A stretch of 64,000 bases of DNA from Nostoc sp. GT001. GTDB taxonomy: Bacteria; Cyanobacteriota; Cyanobacteriia; Cyanobacteriales; Nostocaceae. The position numbers and the translations under genes are program-made. This document shows, in pieces, positions 1 to 7,732 of the stretch. Location: positions 3,547,726 to 3,611,725 of the forward strand of contig NZ_JAUDRJ010000003.1 of NCBI RefSeq assembly GCF_030382115.1. The letters are read 5' to 3'. Position 1 is the first letter of the stretch. The number at the start of each line of letters is the position of its first letter. The notes beneath the pieces are model-generated. The model had not been told where the DNA came from, made no database searches, and was given only the letters and a program-made list of their open reading frames with translations.

Positions 1-1015
1 CTAGTGCTTGACATATTAGTTCCCAAGTTTCTTTATCTGCTAATTCCCATTTTCCCTTTGCTAATAAATCACGCAAATGCGTACAATCAATAGTATTTAC
101 TGTACGATAATTAGAAATATTTAGCAATTTTTTTGGTTGTTGCTCCAGTATCTGTAAAACTTCTGTTGCAGATTGGAAGCGTTGTGAAACGGCATTTTGT
201 AAAAGTTTATCTAAGATTTCACAAAGGTGAACGCTAACAGTATTGAATGCTGGTAAATGTTCTTGCCATATCCAGCGATCGCTAGCAATATCGAACAAAT
301 CAAAGGGAGAAACATTGGTGAGTAAGTAAATACATGTTACACCTAAGCTGTAAAGATCGCTGGCTGGTAATGCCTTTCCTCGCATTTGTTCGGGAGCGAT
401 ATATTCTGGGCTACCTACTATAGTGCCTGTACGAAGCTGCTTCATGTTATTGGCGAATTTGGCAACTCCGAAATCGATTAAAACCAGGTCTCCTCGACTT
501 GAACGGCGCATAATATTTTCCGGTTTAATATCTCGGTGGATTACTTGTCGGGAATGGATAAATTGCAATGTGAGCAATAAACTTTTTAATATCTCCCAAA
601 TTTGCGGTTCTTGAAAAACGCCTTGTTTTTGTAATTCCTGGGCGAGTGTTTGTCCATCTACTAATTCCTCAACAATATAAAACTTTTGATTTTGTTCAAA
701 GTGCGCTAGTAATTTGGGTATTTGAGAGTGTTCTAGTTCATTGAGACGAAGGGCTTCTTGATGAAATAAATTGACTGCCTTATGCCAAATCTCAGTATTT
801 TCCTGTTGAAAACATAGTTGTTTGATTGCACATTTGGGTTGATCTGGAAGATGTTCATCAATAGCTAAAAACGTTCTCCCAAAGCCACCGCGTCCAATGA
901 TGGCGAGTGGACGATATCGCTGTTTGAGTAATAATTCCTGACCACAACTATTGCAAAAACGAGAACTGTCAGAATTTTGTGGACGTAGGCAATCAATATT
1001 GGTACAGTAGCTCAT
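1..1015 (-). CDS. Serine/threonine protein kinase with zinc-ribbon N-terminus and C-terminal GUN4 domain (partial, cut by window start)
   Basis: The frame is open from an ATG at 1015 to the window edge, so the C-terminus is missing. A short Cys4 zinc ribbon (Cys pairs near residues 4/9 and 21/24) leads into a Hanks-type kinase: glycine loop GRGGFG, catalytic HRDIKPEN, metal-binding DFG and the APE-like segment YIAPEQ are all visible. The last visible stretch (DCTHLRDLLAKGKWELADKE) matches the start of a GUN4 domain, which in other proteins binds tetrapyrroles. The kinase should phosphorylate Ser/Thr in target proteins; a tetrapyrrole-responsive output is inference from the GUN4 fusion, an architecture known in cyanobacteria. 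Kinase call very sure, GUN4 call fairly sure because only about 30 residues are visible. Confidence 0.9.
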   Translation of the reverse strand, partial: MSYCTNIDCLRPQNSDSSRFCNSCGQELLLKQRYRPLAIIGRGGFGRTFLAIDEHLPDQPKCAIKQLCFQQENTEIWHKAVNLFHQEALRLNELEHSQIPKLLAHFEQNQKFYIVEELVDGQTLAQELQKQGVFQEPQIWEILKSLLLTLQFIHSRQVIHRDIKPENIMRRSSRGDLVLIDFGVAKFANNMKQLRTGTIVGSPEYIAPEQMRGKALPASDLYSLGVTCIYLLTNVSPFDLFDIASDRWIWQEHLPAFNTVSVHLCEILDKLLQNAVSQRFQSATEVLQILEQQPKKLLNISNYRTVNTIDCTHLRDLLAKGKWELADKETWELICQAL

Positions 1016-1085
1016 ACTATATTGCAATTACTATATATAAAGTATTCCCATGAGAAGGGCATTCTTACTAGTAGAAAAGACAACG

Positions 1086-1178
1086 ATTTTTGTGGGATGG
1101 GCAACATGAGCGTCCCTTATATTTCCGGGCGGGCAGGATGCCCACCCCACAAGAATCATCCCTTAATTCAGCAACGCC
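1086..1178. repeat. MITE-like hairpin element, family A, copy 1 (one end missing)
   Basis: The core folds into a hairpin (gtgggatgggca ... tgcccaccccac) and ends in aatcatcccttaattcagca followed by acgcc. It matches the reverse complement of 5991-6113 almost base for base over the core and this end. The opposite terminal repeat present in the other copy is not recognisable here, so this copy looks truncated. Small ORFs across it are artefacts of the repeat. Confidence 0.75.
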
Positions 1179-1225
1179 GAAAATTCTTTTGCTCCAAGTC
1201 TTTCTCCTATTTATATTAACTAGGT

Positions 1226-1411
1226 ATGTGTCTCAATGATGTAGTGATTGACCGTGCCAGCCTCAATGATGTTACTGGAATCGTTAAGTTGGCCCAAGCC
1301 AATGACGCAGAACATGGTGGTATGTTGTTAGGTCATCTTGAGCCAGAGGCTGTGATGATGACTATCTCTCAAATGCCAAGCGTTGTAGCCCGTAAAGATG
1401 GTCAATTAGTA
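1226..1411 (+). pseudogene. N-terminal remnant of a GNAT-type N-acetyltransferase
   Basis: The frame from 1226 encodes an acetyltransferase-like N-terminus (IDRASLNDVTGIVKLAQAND, then a stretch ending VVARKDGQLV). GNAT proteins begin with this kind of Arg-Ala-x-x-x-Asp strand/helix and the DGQLVG-type second strand. Homology appears to stop at DGQLV near 1410, exactly where the convergent gene 1412-1987 ends; the frame then runs into unrelated residues and stops at 1453. The acetyl-CoA binding half is absent, so it cannot be active. Probably a deletion scar. Family assignment is from recall of the pattern, moderate confidence. Confidence 0.5.
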
Positions 1412-1987
1412 TTAACAATGTTGAGAAGAACATCTGTAATCTGCAATTACTAAACATTCATTTTGTACCCTGGTAAGCATATCGTTAAAAGCAGGAGTAT
1501 AACAACCATCTTTATCAACAACTCTACGGAGAGTATATTCACCAGCACGAGAAAGTCCGCCCAACCAAACGTTCTTTCTGTGCCAAATATCTCCATTGAG
1601 AGAATTTTTGTCTTGGGACATTGTGAAACTAACAATCGATTTTGAAATTGGTATTCCTAGCAGAATAGGTGTGATTTGAGCTTGTTGCAAAGTTTCATCT
1701 TCAAACTGAATTTTGTAACTTACTTTTAACCATTGAATTGAACGTAGTAATATCCAGCCAGCAATCGAGTCATGAAAAGTCCACTGTAATGGGGCAAAGA
1801 TCGGTAAAAGCAAAGTTCTATTCTCTATATCCCATTCTAAATTGTACATAGTAATACAAGTATCTGGCAGTGGATTGCCATCCATAAAAAATACACCTTT
1901 AAGGACAGATGGCAAGTTTGTTTCTTTGATTGGAATCATCCAGGTTGCAATATTATTAAGTTGCTTTTTTTCAATTAATTCAGCCAT
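1412..1987 (-). CDS. Protein of unknown function, downstream of the P450/lipoxygenase pair
   Basis: I do not recognise this 191-residue protein. It has no signal peptide, no clear membrane segment and no known catalytic motif; it is rich in beta-type segments with many Trp and Ile residues (WTFHDSIAGWILLRSIQWLK). It lies on the same strand 189 bp after the P450, with a perfect 12-bp-stem hairpin between them, so it may be a separate unit or a distal member of the same oxylipin cluster. Its last residues run over the junction with the broken acetyltransferase at about 1411, so the C-terminus may have been changed by that rearrangement. The start is the first ATG. Confidence 0.6.
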   Translation of the reverse strand: MAELIEKKQLNNIATWMIPIKETNLPSVLKGVFFMDGNPLPDTCITMYNLEWDIENRTLLLPIFAPLQWTFHDSIAGWILLRSIQWLKVSYKIQFEDETLQQAQITPILLGIPISKSIVSFTMSQDKNSLNGDIWHRKNVWLGGLSRAGEYTLRRVVDKDGCYTPAFNDMLTRVQNECLVIADYRCSSQHC

Positions 1988-2135
1988 ATAATTTGTAATT
2001 ACTTCCTTTCAGCTAAAAGAATACCTAAATTTGTAACGAATCGAATCAGAGAAAAGATGAGTAATATTGCACTAGAAAAAGAGTAGATCAACTCAAAAAA
2101 CCAGAATAATTACCAACTCCTAATTGAGCACGATA

Positions 2136-2163
2136 AGTAGGGGCGCATCTGTGCGCCCCTACT
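2136..2163. terminator. Hairpin, possible terminator after the P450 gene
   Basis: A perfect 12-bp stem (agtaggggcgca / tgcgcccctact) with a 4-nt loop lies just past the P450 stop codon. There is no strong T-run, so it could equally be a dispersed hairpin repeat of the kind common in Nostoc-like genomes. Confidence 0.5.
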
Positions 2164-2176
2164 GGAATTTCCTGAC

Positions 2177-3529
2177 TCACAGTCTTTGAGCAAAACCTTG
2201 TAGTACTAAATTATTAGGAGTAACGGCAGTCACTTTTTCAAAATCCCACTTGACTTCTGTAATTGAGTCCCATTGATAGTTGTGGAACAGATGTAAACAG
2301 AAAATTTTGATAAAGCCAATTGATAAGGATGTACCAGGACAGGCTCGCTCATGCCCTTCGCCGTTCCAAGATAAGATATCTGAAAAATTTCGTGTGAGGT
2401 CAAAATCATCTGGATTTTGGTATCTATTGGCATCCCGATTAGCTGTAAGAATAGAGCCAAGCAAGCGAGTACCTTTTTGAAATGGACATTTTTGTTCTCC
2501 AATCTCAACTTCACCCGCTTCAGTAGTGAGTTGGCTAACAAATCGCACAGGTGGATAGAGACGAGCCGTTTCTAAAATCACTTGATTGAGAAGTGTTAAC
2601 TTTTCTAGAGCGTCTGAGTCTAAAGTTTTCTTGCCATTCCAGACTGCATTAACCTCTGACACTACATTATTTCTGAGAGTATTATCTAAGCAAAGAACCC
2701 CAATAACTGATCCTAAAAGCGCACTTGTGCCTAAGCAGTACTCAGCGATATGAATCATATCGAAAAGGGTATTAGCGATTTGGTGTTCGTTCAACTGATA
2801 CTGAGCGCCTGTTTCAAAGTAAGATGCCCATTTAGCTGATTGTTTATATCGCTTAATTAAATATTGACGATGCCGAATTTTTGGCGCTGTTAATATTGCC
2901 AGCAGATACTTGCTGATAAAATTAGGCAAGGATGCAAGAGCCAAACCTTTAATGTAACTATCGGATGCTGTGATTTCTTCCTCAGATAAAGATATTTGAA
3001 AAACCAGTTGATGCAAACTCGACAGCATGATCTTTGGCAAATCGTTGCCAATGTGTAATTTGCCTTGTTTAGCAGCTTCTAACAAGCTTTGCTCAACTAG
3101 ATTCCCCAAAAAATCTATTTTTTCAGACGGTTCTGGTAAGGCTTGTAAGATTACAGTACGTAGTCCTGTATGTTCGTTACCGTTTGTTCCTAAGCTCAGA
3201 GGATTATCTAACAGGTAGCTAGGAGCTAATATTCTGATAATGCCTAAATCATTTCCTCGGAGTTGTGGTTGGGTTTGCATTAATTCTCTCACCTGCGAGT
3301 GAGAGGAATGCATAATTGCTTGGTCTACTGCAAAATACTTATCTCCAATATTATCTTTACGGATGTAGAGAAAGTCTCGCCATGCGTTGAGCATGATTGA
3401 CGCATCCATGTAATAAAAAATCAAGCGGAGAAACTTGCCGAGCGCAGTGTCGTAACCTACTTTAGCTAGTATAGGTGCAAGCCAAACCTGGCGATCGTGA
3501 CCTTTGAGGACTTTATCTTTAAGTGTCAT
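2177..3529 (-). CDS. Cytochrome P450 with non-canonical I-helix and heme loop, probably acting on lipid hydroperoxides
   Basis: A 450-residue soluble P450-like protein. The K-helix ExxR is present (E320-R323, ETARLYPPVRF), as is a Cys-heme loop (WNGEGHERACPG, Cys397). Two things are unusual. By my alignment, the I-helix position that holds the acid-alcohol pair for O2 activation in monooxygenases reads EYCLG (about 263-267), and the heme loop lacks the Phe of the usual FxxGxxxCxG and seems to carry one extra residue. Enzymes such as CYP74 that rearrange fatty-acid hydroperoxides need no O2 activation. The gene begins 44 bp after a lipoxygenase, which makes such hydroperoxides. I infer a hydroperoxide isomerase or lyase; a normal hydroxylase is the alternative. 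Confidence 0.8.
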   Translation of the reverse strand: MTLKDKVLKGHDRQVWLAPILAKVGYDTALGKFLRLIFYYMDASIMLNAWRDFLYIRKDNIGDKYFAVDQAIMHSSHSQVRELMQTQPQLRGNDLGIIRILAPSYLLDNPLSLGTNGNEHTGLRTVILQALPEPSEKIDFLGNLVEQSLLEAAKQGKLHIGNDLPKIMLSSLHQLVFQISLSEEEITASDSYIKGLALASLPNFISKYLLAILTAPKIRHRQYLIKRYKQSAKWASYFETGAQYQLNEHQIANTLFDMIHIAEYCLGTSALLGSVIGVLCLDNTLRNNVVSEVNAVWNGKKTLDSDALEKLTLLNQVILETARLYPPVRFVSQLTTEAGEVEIGEQKCPFQKGTRLLGSILTANRDANRYQNPDDFDLTRNFSDILSWNGEGHERACPGTSLSIGFIKIFCLHLFHNYQWDSITEVKWDFEKVTAVTPNNLVLQGFAQRL

Positions 3530-3573
3530 AGTATTTATTTTGAGTCATTGGTCATTTGTCATTGGTTTCTAAT

Positions 3574-5466
3574 TCAGATATTGATGCTCTGAGGAATTTT
3601 AGAAGGAAGTAGATATTCATAGGGTGGACGGTGCAAATTACGTTGCTTGATGGTATCTTCTACCTGCTGAAGATTACTTTGGAATGCTTGTAACAATGGT
3701 TTTACTTTTTGGTCTGTAAAGTATCCTTGCTGATAATCACCCAGCTTGTTGTAGTACACAGATCCCAATAAGCTGAGTAGGTTGTATTGCCGTTGCGCCT
3801 GATCTAAGGGAGGGAGCAAATTAAGGTAGTCTTGCTCAGTAACTTCTCTTTTGAGAGTTGAGGCTGGTAAATAACCTGCCAATGGTATGGCTGCGGCGTA
3901 GCCCATAAAATCTTTTTGCGGAAAGTTAACCGCAGCGTGTTGGGCGCTGGCAGTGAAAATAATCAGCGTAGTGGCATCAATTAAGTAATTGCGCGTTTTG
4001 ATGCCCCCATCTTCGCCAAAATCGGGGATGCGACCACCATCGTAAGCTGGGATTTCGGCTGCCCACGCTTGCAATGCTCTGTCTTTTTGAATGTCTTCAT
4101 CGGTGGTGTAGTAAAGGCTCAGGTAGTCTGAAACCCATTGATGAATGGCATCCCAGACTAATAGTGCATCATCTCGGTAAGGATAAACGGGCAAGAGGTT
4201 GGGATCGTCTACACCGCGCTGTTGAAATTGCTTAGGTAAGATAGCGCTGTTAAAACCATAGCTTTGCAAGCCTAGCACTGCTAAAACGCGAGAGTTATCG
4301 ATTGATGATGAGAGTAATCTATCGACACCACCGCCTGGAGCAATGAGAATACGTTGGGCGGCATCGTTAATTGCTAAAGTGCTGTCAAAATGCGGGTGTA
4401 GGAGAATTCTTAGAGGATGGGTGAGTGGTAGTTGTCGAGCGGTGGCGATCGCAAAAACACCAATTAACAAGTGAGTTCTTGCTAGATGAGTAACAGCTTC
4501 GTGGTAGTTGGCATCTGCTATTTGGACTATTGTTTTGGCAAAAAGCCAAGAGTATTTACCGGAGTTAGGGGTAACAATTGGATAATCTGGGCCTGGGGTT
4601 TGACCGCATTGAATGGCTATCGGACGCAATAAACGGGTGGGGTCTGAGCCTTTGGGTAAGGCAAACAGTGCTAGGGGAGCATAGAGATATTTTTGCTCGT
4701 GTGGGAATGTACCGTTGACCGCACCATCTAAAATTTTATAGTCAGCTAAGTAGAGTCTGCCTTCAAGTCCGGCTGCTGCTAATGAATCGTCAGTTCCCAT
4801 TACTCCTTGGTAATGTTCGTCTGTGACTGGGAAGCGATCGCCTGGAGTCGTTACTCGCGCGATCGTGACGGGATTGTAGCCAGCCACTCGCATGTAGGCA
4901 AATACTTCATCTTCTTGGTAAGTTGTTGCGATTGGTGGCACACCAATCACTTGAAACAAATTTTCGTAGTCCTTGAGACTGGTTGCATGTCCTGTCGGCT
5001 GTCCTTCATATAGAAGGTTAATTATCCTATTTAGAGCATCTCTGAGAATCACAAGTCCGTTTTCTTTCAAAATAGAATAAAAAAGATCGTCGAGTTCTCT
5101 AACATCCTTAGAGATGCCATTGAGCAAAAACTGAGGGATAATTTGCAGGATTCTTGCCAGAATAGTGATTTTTACTGGTACTGCTCCCTTGAGCAAGGCT
5201 TCTAAAATAAACCTTTCAACATCGTCACGAATCGATTTAGAACCTTGATTACCTCTGTTGACAATCAAGGTATTGATAAACACAACTCGTAACTGCTGGG
5301 CTAATAAAAAATACCAGTTAGTAGCGAACTCTTCGGCAATAGAAAGCCGATCTAGCATCGCAATAGATGGAATATGGATGTAGTTATATTGATACTCTTG
5401 CCTAGCTATATCTAAAGTATGAGTACTTGATGAGCTAATTGAATTTTCTGGTGATGAAGCAGTCAT
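3574..5466 (-). CDS. Lipoxygenase (single catalytic domain, no PLAT domain)
   Basis: A 630-residue non-heme iron lipoxygenase that adds O2 to polyunsaturated fatty acids to give hydroperoxides. All iron-ligand positions can be read: H327 and H332 in the HLARTH motif, H510 with N514 in AQHAAVNF, and the C-terminal isoleucine I630 in IPQSINI. The FAIATARQLPLTHPL stretch is the family signature. It lacks the N-terminal PLAT beta-barrel of plant enzymes and shows no fused catalase domain. The following P450 gene is 44 bp away on the same strand; a short tandem repeat (gtcattggtcatttgtcatt) fills the gap. Regiospecificity cannot be judged from sequence here. Confidence 0.95.
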   Translation of the reverse strand: MTASSPENSISSSSTHTLDIARQEYQYNYIHIPSIAMLDRLSIAEEFATNWYFLLAQQLRVVFINTLIVNRGNQGSKSIRDDVERFILEALLKGAVPVKITILARILQIIPQFLLNGISKDVRELDDLFYSILKENGLVILRDALNRIINLLYEGQPTGHATSLKDYENLFQVIGVPPIATTYQEDEVFAYMRVAGYNPVTIARVTTPGDRFPVTDEHYQGVMGTDDSLAAAGLEGRLYLADYKILDGAVNGTFPHEQKYLYAPLALFALPKGSDPTRLLRPIAIQCGQTPGPDYPIVTPNSGKYSWLFAKTIVQIADANYHEAVTHLARTHLLIGVFAIATARQLPLTHPLRILLHPHFDSTLAINDAAQRILIAPGGGVDRLLSSSIDNSRVLAVLGLQSYGFNSAILPKQFQQRGVDDPNLLPVYPYRDDALLVWDAIHQWVSDYLSLYYTTDEDIQKDRALQAWAAEIPAYDGGRIPDFGEDGGIKTRNYLIDATTLIIFTASAQHAAVNFPQKDFMGYAAAIPLAGYLPASTLKREVTEQDYLNLLPPLDQAQRQYNLLSLLGSVYYNKLGDYQQGYFTDQKVKPLLQAFQSNLQQVEDTIKQRNLHRPPYEYLLPSKIPQSINI

Positions 5467-5990
5467 TGACTCTACTCATGTTTAGTACGGGGAACTTTAA
5501 TAGTTTAGGATAAACAGGTTTGATTTACCTAAACGTATTATCGCAATCAAGTTTAAAATTACGATTTTTCTAAAGGAATTTTCTGGATTTTATCAACTCT
5601 TGAACCACGCACAAAATATTTATAAATCTTGCAACTAATATTTAGCAATACAAATAGTATTTGCCACGATTTAGAAACAATTCTCAAAGAAAACTTTCGG
5701 ACTCAGGTATTGTATTTGAGTTGACATTTGAAGCACTGAAACAATATTAGGAATGCGACTATCAGATTCCCCGCATTTCTCACAAGTTCAAGGCGTTTGA
5801 TGGAGCAAAGGACAAGTAATGAGTAATGAGTAAAAACTTCTTACTCATTACTTCTCCCCGGCACTTGCGCAGGCTTTAAGAGGTGTGGTGAGAAATCCGG
5901 GATTCTTCCTCTGCGGCCGATGTCTCCAATGCTTCCTCTGCTTACGCAGCGATGGAATATTTTTCTATTACCTTCCTCTATCAAAAATCT
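5467..5990. other. Non-coding upstream region of the lipoxygenase gene
   Basis: No gene is seen in these 524 bases. The lipoxygenase promoter should lie in the AT-rich part near 5467-5750 but no promoter is convincing by eye. An inverted pair of short tandem repeats, built from gtaatgagtaa and ttactcattac, lies at about 5815-5855, a typical heterocystous-cyanobacterium dispersed repeat. Confidence 0.5.
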
Positions 5991-6113
5991 GGCGTTGCTG
6001 AATTAAGGGATGATTCTTGTGGGGTGGGCATCCTGCCCGCCCGGAAATACAAAGGACGCTCATGTTGCCCATCCCACAAAAATAGTAAAATCATCCCGCA
6101 AATATGCAACTCC
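5991..6113. repeat. MITE-like hairpin element, family A, copy 2 (both ends present)
   Basis: A 123-bp element with imperfect terminal inverted repeats of about 25 bp (19 of 25 positions match; both carry an internal gggatgatt) around a gtggg...cccac hairpin core. It is an inverted copy of 1086-1178. Its right terminal repeat matches the inverted repeat of the neighbouring IS1-family element at about 20 of 25 positions, so it may be a non-autonomous relative. No clear target duplication of its own was found. Confidence 0.7.
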
Positions 6114-6121
6114 ACCAATTT

Positions 6122-6876
6122 GGCGTTGCATAATGGCGGTATGAATCATACTGAAACTGGAACATCCCAAAACTTGAGATAGTGAAGTAGCAATCGAATC
6201 GAGTATTTCAGCATTTGTGCTGATTTGGAATAACATAGCGTTTTTCGATGCAATCGAGCGAGATAGTGGCGCAACCGGGTGTTTTCCCCCTCAACTCGTG
6301 TCATGTAAGTCTTGCTCACAATCTGGTCGCCCTCTGGAATAAAGCCTGGATAGACCAACCATCCATCCGTGACATAGAAATAGCACTGCCAAGTACCTAC
6401 AATATCCCATAACGGTCGAAAAGTTTCGGCGCTATGGTCGCCCAAAACCCACGCTAAAATACCTTGTGTGAAGTGGTTCACTGCTGTCCAAAGCCAAACT
6501 TTGTTTTTTTTGAGCCGACGAACGTTTCTAGTTCATCGAGTTCGCCAACTTCTGGAATTGTCTCTGGATCATAAACATCAGGTAGCAGTTCTCCTACAAG
6601 TTTTACCCAAGTAATCAATGTCGTGTGATGCACACCTTTGACCCGTTCAATGCCACGAAATCCCATACCATTAACGTACATTTTCAGGCATTCCCGTTTC
6701 ACTTCATCACTGTATCCTTGAGGTGGTTCGTACCGATCAATAAATTGGCGATCGCAATTACAGCAAATGTGATTCTGTTTACCTCTTTTATTTCCGTTCT
6801 TACGGATATGAGACGACCCACAACGCGGACATTCCATCCAGTTTTACCTCAATTCATACCGCCATTATGCAACGCC
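6122..6876 (-). mobile_element. Complete IS1-family insertion sequence, 755 bp, with 8-bp target duplication
   Basis: The ends are perfect inverted repeats of 25 bp (ggcgttgcataatggcggta, then tgaat). The target duplication accaattt is at 6114-6121 and 6877-6884. The transposase is encoded on the minus strand as two overlapping frames joined by -1 frameshifting, as in IS1. Intact ends and an exact duplication suggest a fairly recent insertion. It sits directly against the MITE-like element. Confidence 0.92.
6146..6837 (-). CDS. IS1-family transposase, made by -1 ribosomal frameshift (InsA + InsB parts)
   Basis: The upstream frame (6837-6478, 119 residues) has a zinc-finger (CPRCGSSHIRKNG ... 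CCNCDRQF) and a helix-turn-helix, as in InsA. The downstream frame (6481-6146) holds the DDE catalytic part, including LAWVLGDHSAETF. The switch should occur in a run of A bases on the coding strand (about 6508-6515), giving ...ELETFVGSKKNKVWLWTAVN... instead of KTKFGFGQQ-stop; this restores the conserved family sequence. The full fusion is about 230 residues, the normal IS1 transposase size. The product cuts and joins the element ends. Very likely functional. Confidence 0.88.
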
Positions 6877-7105
6877 ACCAATTTGATAGTACAGCCAAAA
6901 ATCCTGAGTGGTTAGGATAAGTTTTAGCTAGGGCGTGTTTGAAAACTAAGGATGAAAGCGATTTGGGCAGTTCATAGTAAAGGGCACAAAACTGGTAGAG
7001 TTGCTGCAAAGTCCAGAATTGAGCGATCGCAAGTTGGAAGTGTTGCGCCTGATGGAAGTACTCAAAAAATGTCATCATAGTTAAAGTGAAACATTCTGGA
7101 GACAA
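6877..7105 (-). other. Unidentified ORF (about 80 codons) whose end is supplied by the IS1 insertion
   Basis: From a possible start at 7105 a frame encodes [20 protein letters not shown] and further residues of no recognised family, then crosses into the IS end at 6876 and stops at 6854. Without the insertion the same frame would have stopped after a similar number of residues inside the MITE-like repeat. It overlaps the start of recR on the opposite strand by 20 bp. It may be a small gene, a fragment of one, or a chance frame. Confidence 0.25.
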
Positions 7106-7706
7106 GACAACGGTTTACGCACGCCCTTTAGCACGGTTAATTGAACAATTGCAACGCCTACCGGGAGTTGATCCCAAAAGTGCCCAACGACTGGCTTTGC
7201 ATATTTTGAAGCGACCAGAAGCAGAAGTAGAAGCTTTGGCGCAAGCTTTAGTTGAGGCAAAAAAACAGATAGGCTTGTGTTCTGTTTGCTTTCACTTATC
7301 TGCTGAACCTGTTTGTGAAATTTGCCGCAATGCCAACCGTGACAATAACACTATCTGTGTTGTTGCAGATCCTCGTGATGTGATTGCATTAGAAAAAACC
7401 CGCGAATACAAAGGTAAGTATCACGTTTTGGGCGGGGTGATTTCGCCAATTGATGGAATTGGCCCAGATCAGTTGAATATACTAGCTTTACAGCGCCGAG
7501 TGAGTCAGCAAAAACCTCAAGAAGTAATTCTCGCAATTAGTCCGAGTGTAGAAGGGGAGACAACAACCCTGTATATCGGTCAGCTATTGAAACCATTTAC
7601 CAAGGTGACGCGGATTGCTTTTGGTTTACCTGTAGGTGGCGATTTGGAGTACGCAGATGAAGTGACTTTGGCGAGGGCGTTGGAAGGACGCCGAGAGTTA
7701 GATTAA
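7086..7706 (+). CDS. recR: Recombination mediator protein RecR
   Basis: RecR works with RecF/RecO to load RecA on gapped DNA. An N-terminal helix-hairpin-helix is followed by a Cys4 zinc finger ([16 protein letters not shown]), a Toprim domain ([14 protein letters not shown]) and the conserved end [20 protein letters not shown]. The helix-hairpin-helix reads [11 protein letters not shown] where the family normally has GxGPK, so one glycine is replaced by Asp. The start is doubtful: the only in-frame usual start is GTG at 7086, but a GGAG ribosome site (7098-7101) sits 8 nt before an ACG at 7110, where relatives begin ([13 protein letters not shown]). The product is 197 to 206 residues. It converges on the histidine kinase gene with a 26-bp gap. 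Confidence 0.93.
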   Translation: MKHSGDKTTVYARPLARLIEQLQRLPGVDPKSAQRLALHILKRPEAEVEALAQALVEAKKQIGLCSVCFHLSAEPVCEICRNANRDNNTICVVADPRDVIALEKTREYKGKYHVLGGVISPIDGIGPDQLNILALQRRVSQQKPQEVILAISPSVEGETTTLYIGQLLKPFTKVTRIAFGLPVGGDLEYADEVTLARALEGRRELD

Positions 7707-7732
7707 ATTTTGTTGATTTTGCTGGTTAAGTT

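Noticed and set aside
1022..1219. Small gene on the plus strand
   Set aside because: The frame lies across the MITE-like repeat and has no conserved protein character; the similar frame at 5952-6182 crosses the other copy.
6146..6481. Separate gene of 111 residues
   Set aside because: It is the frameshift-accessed second part of the IS1 transposase.
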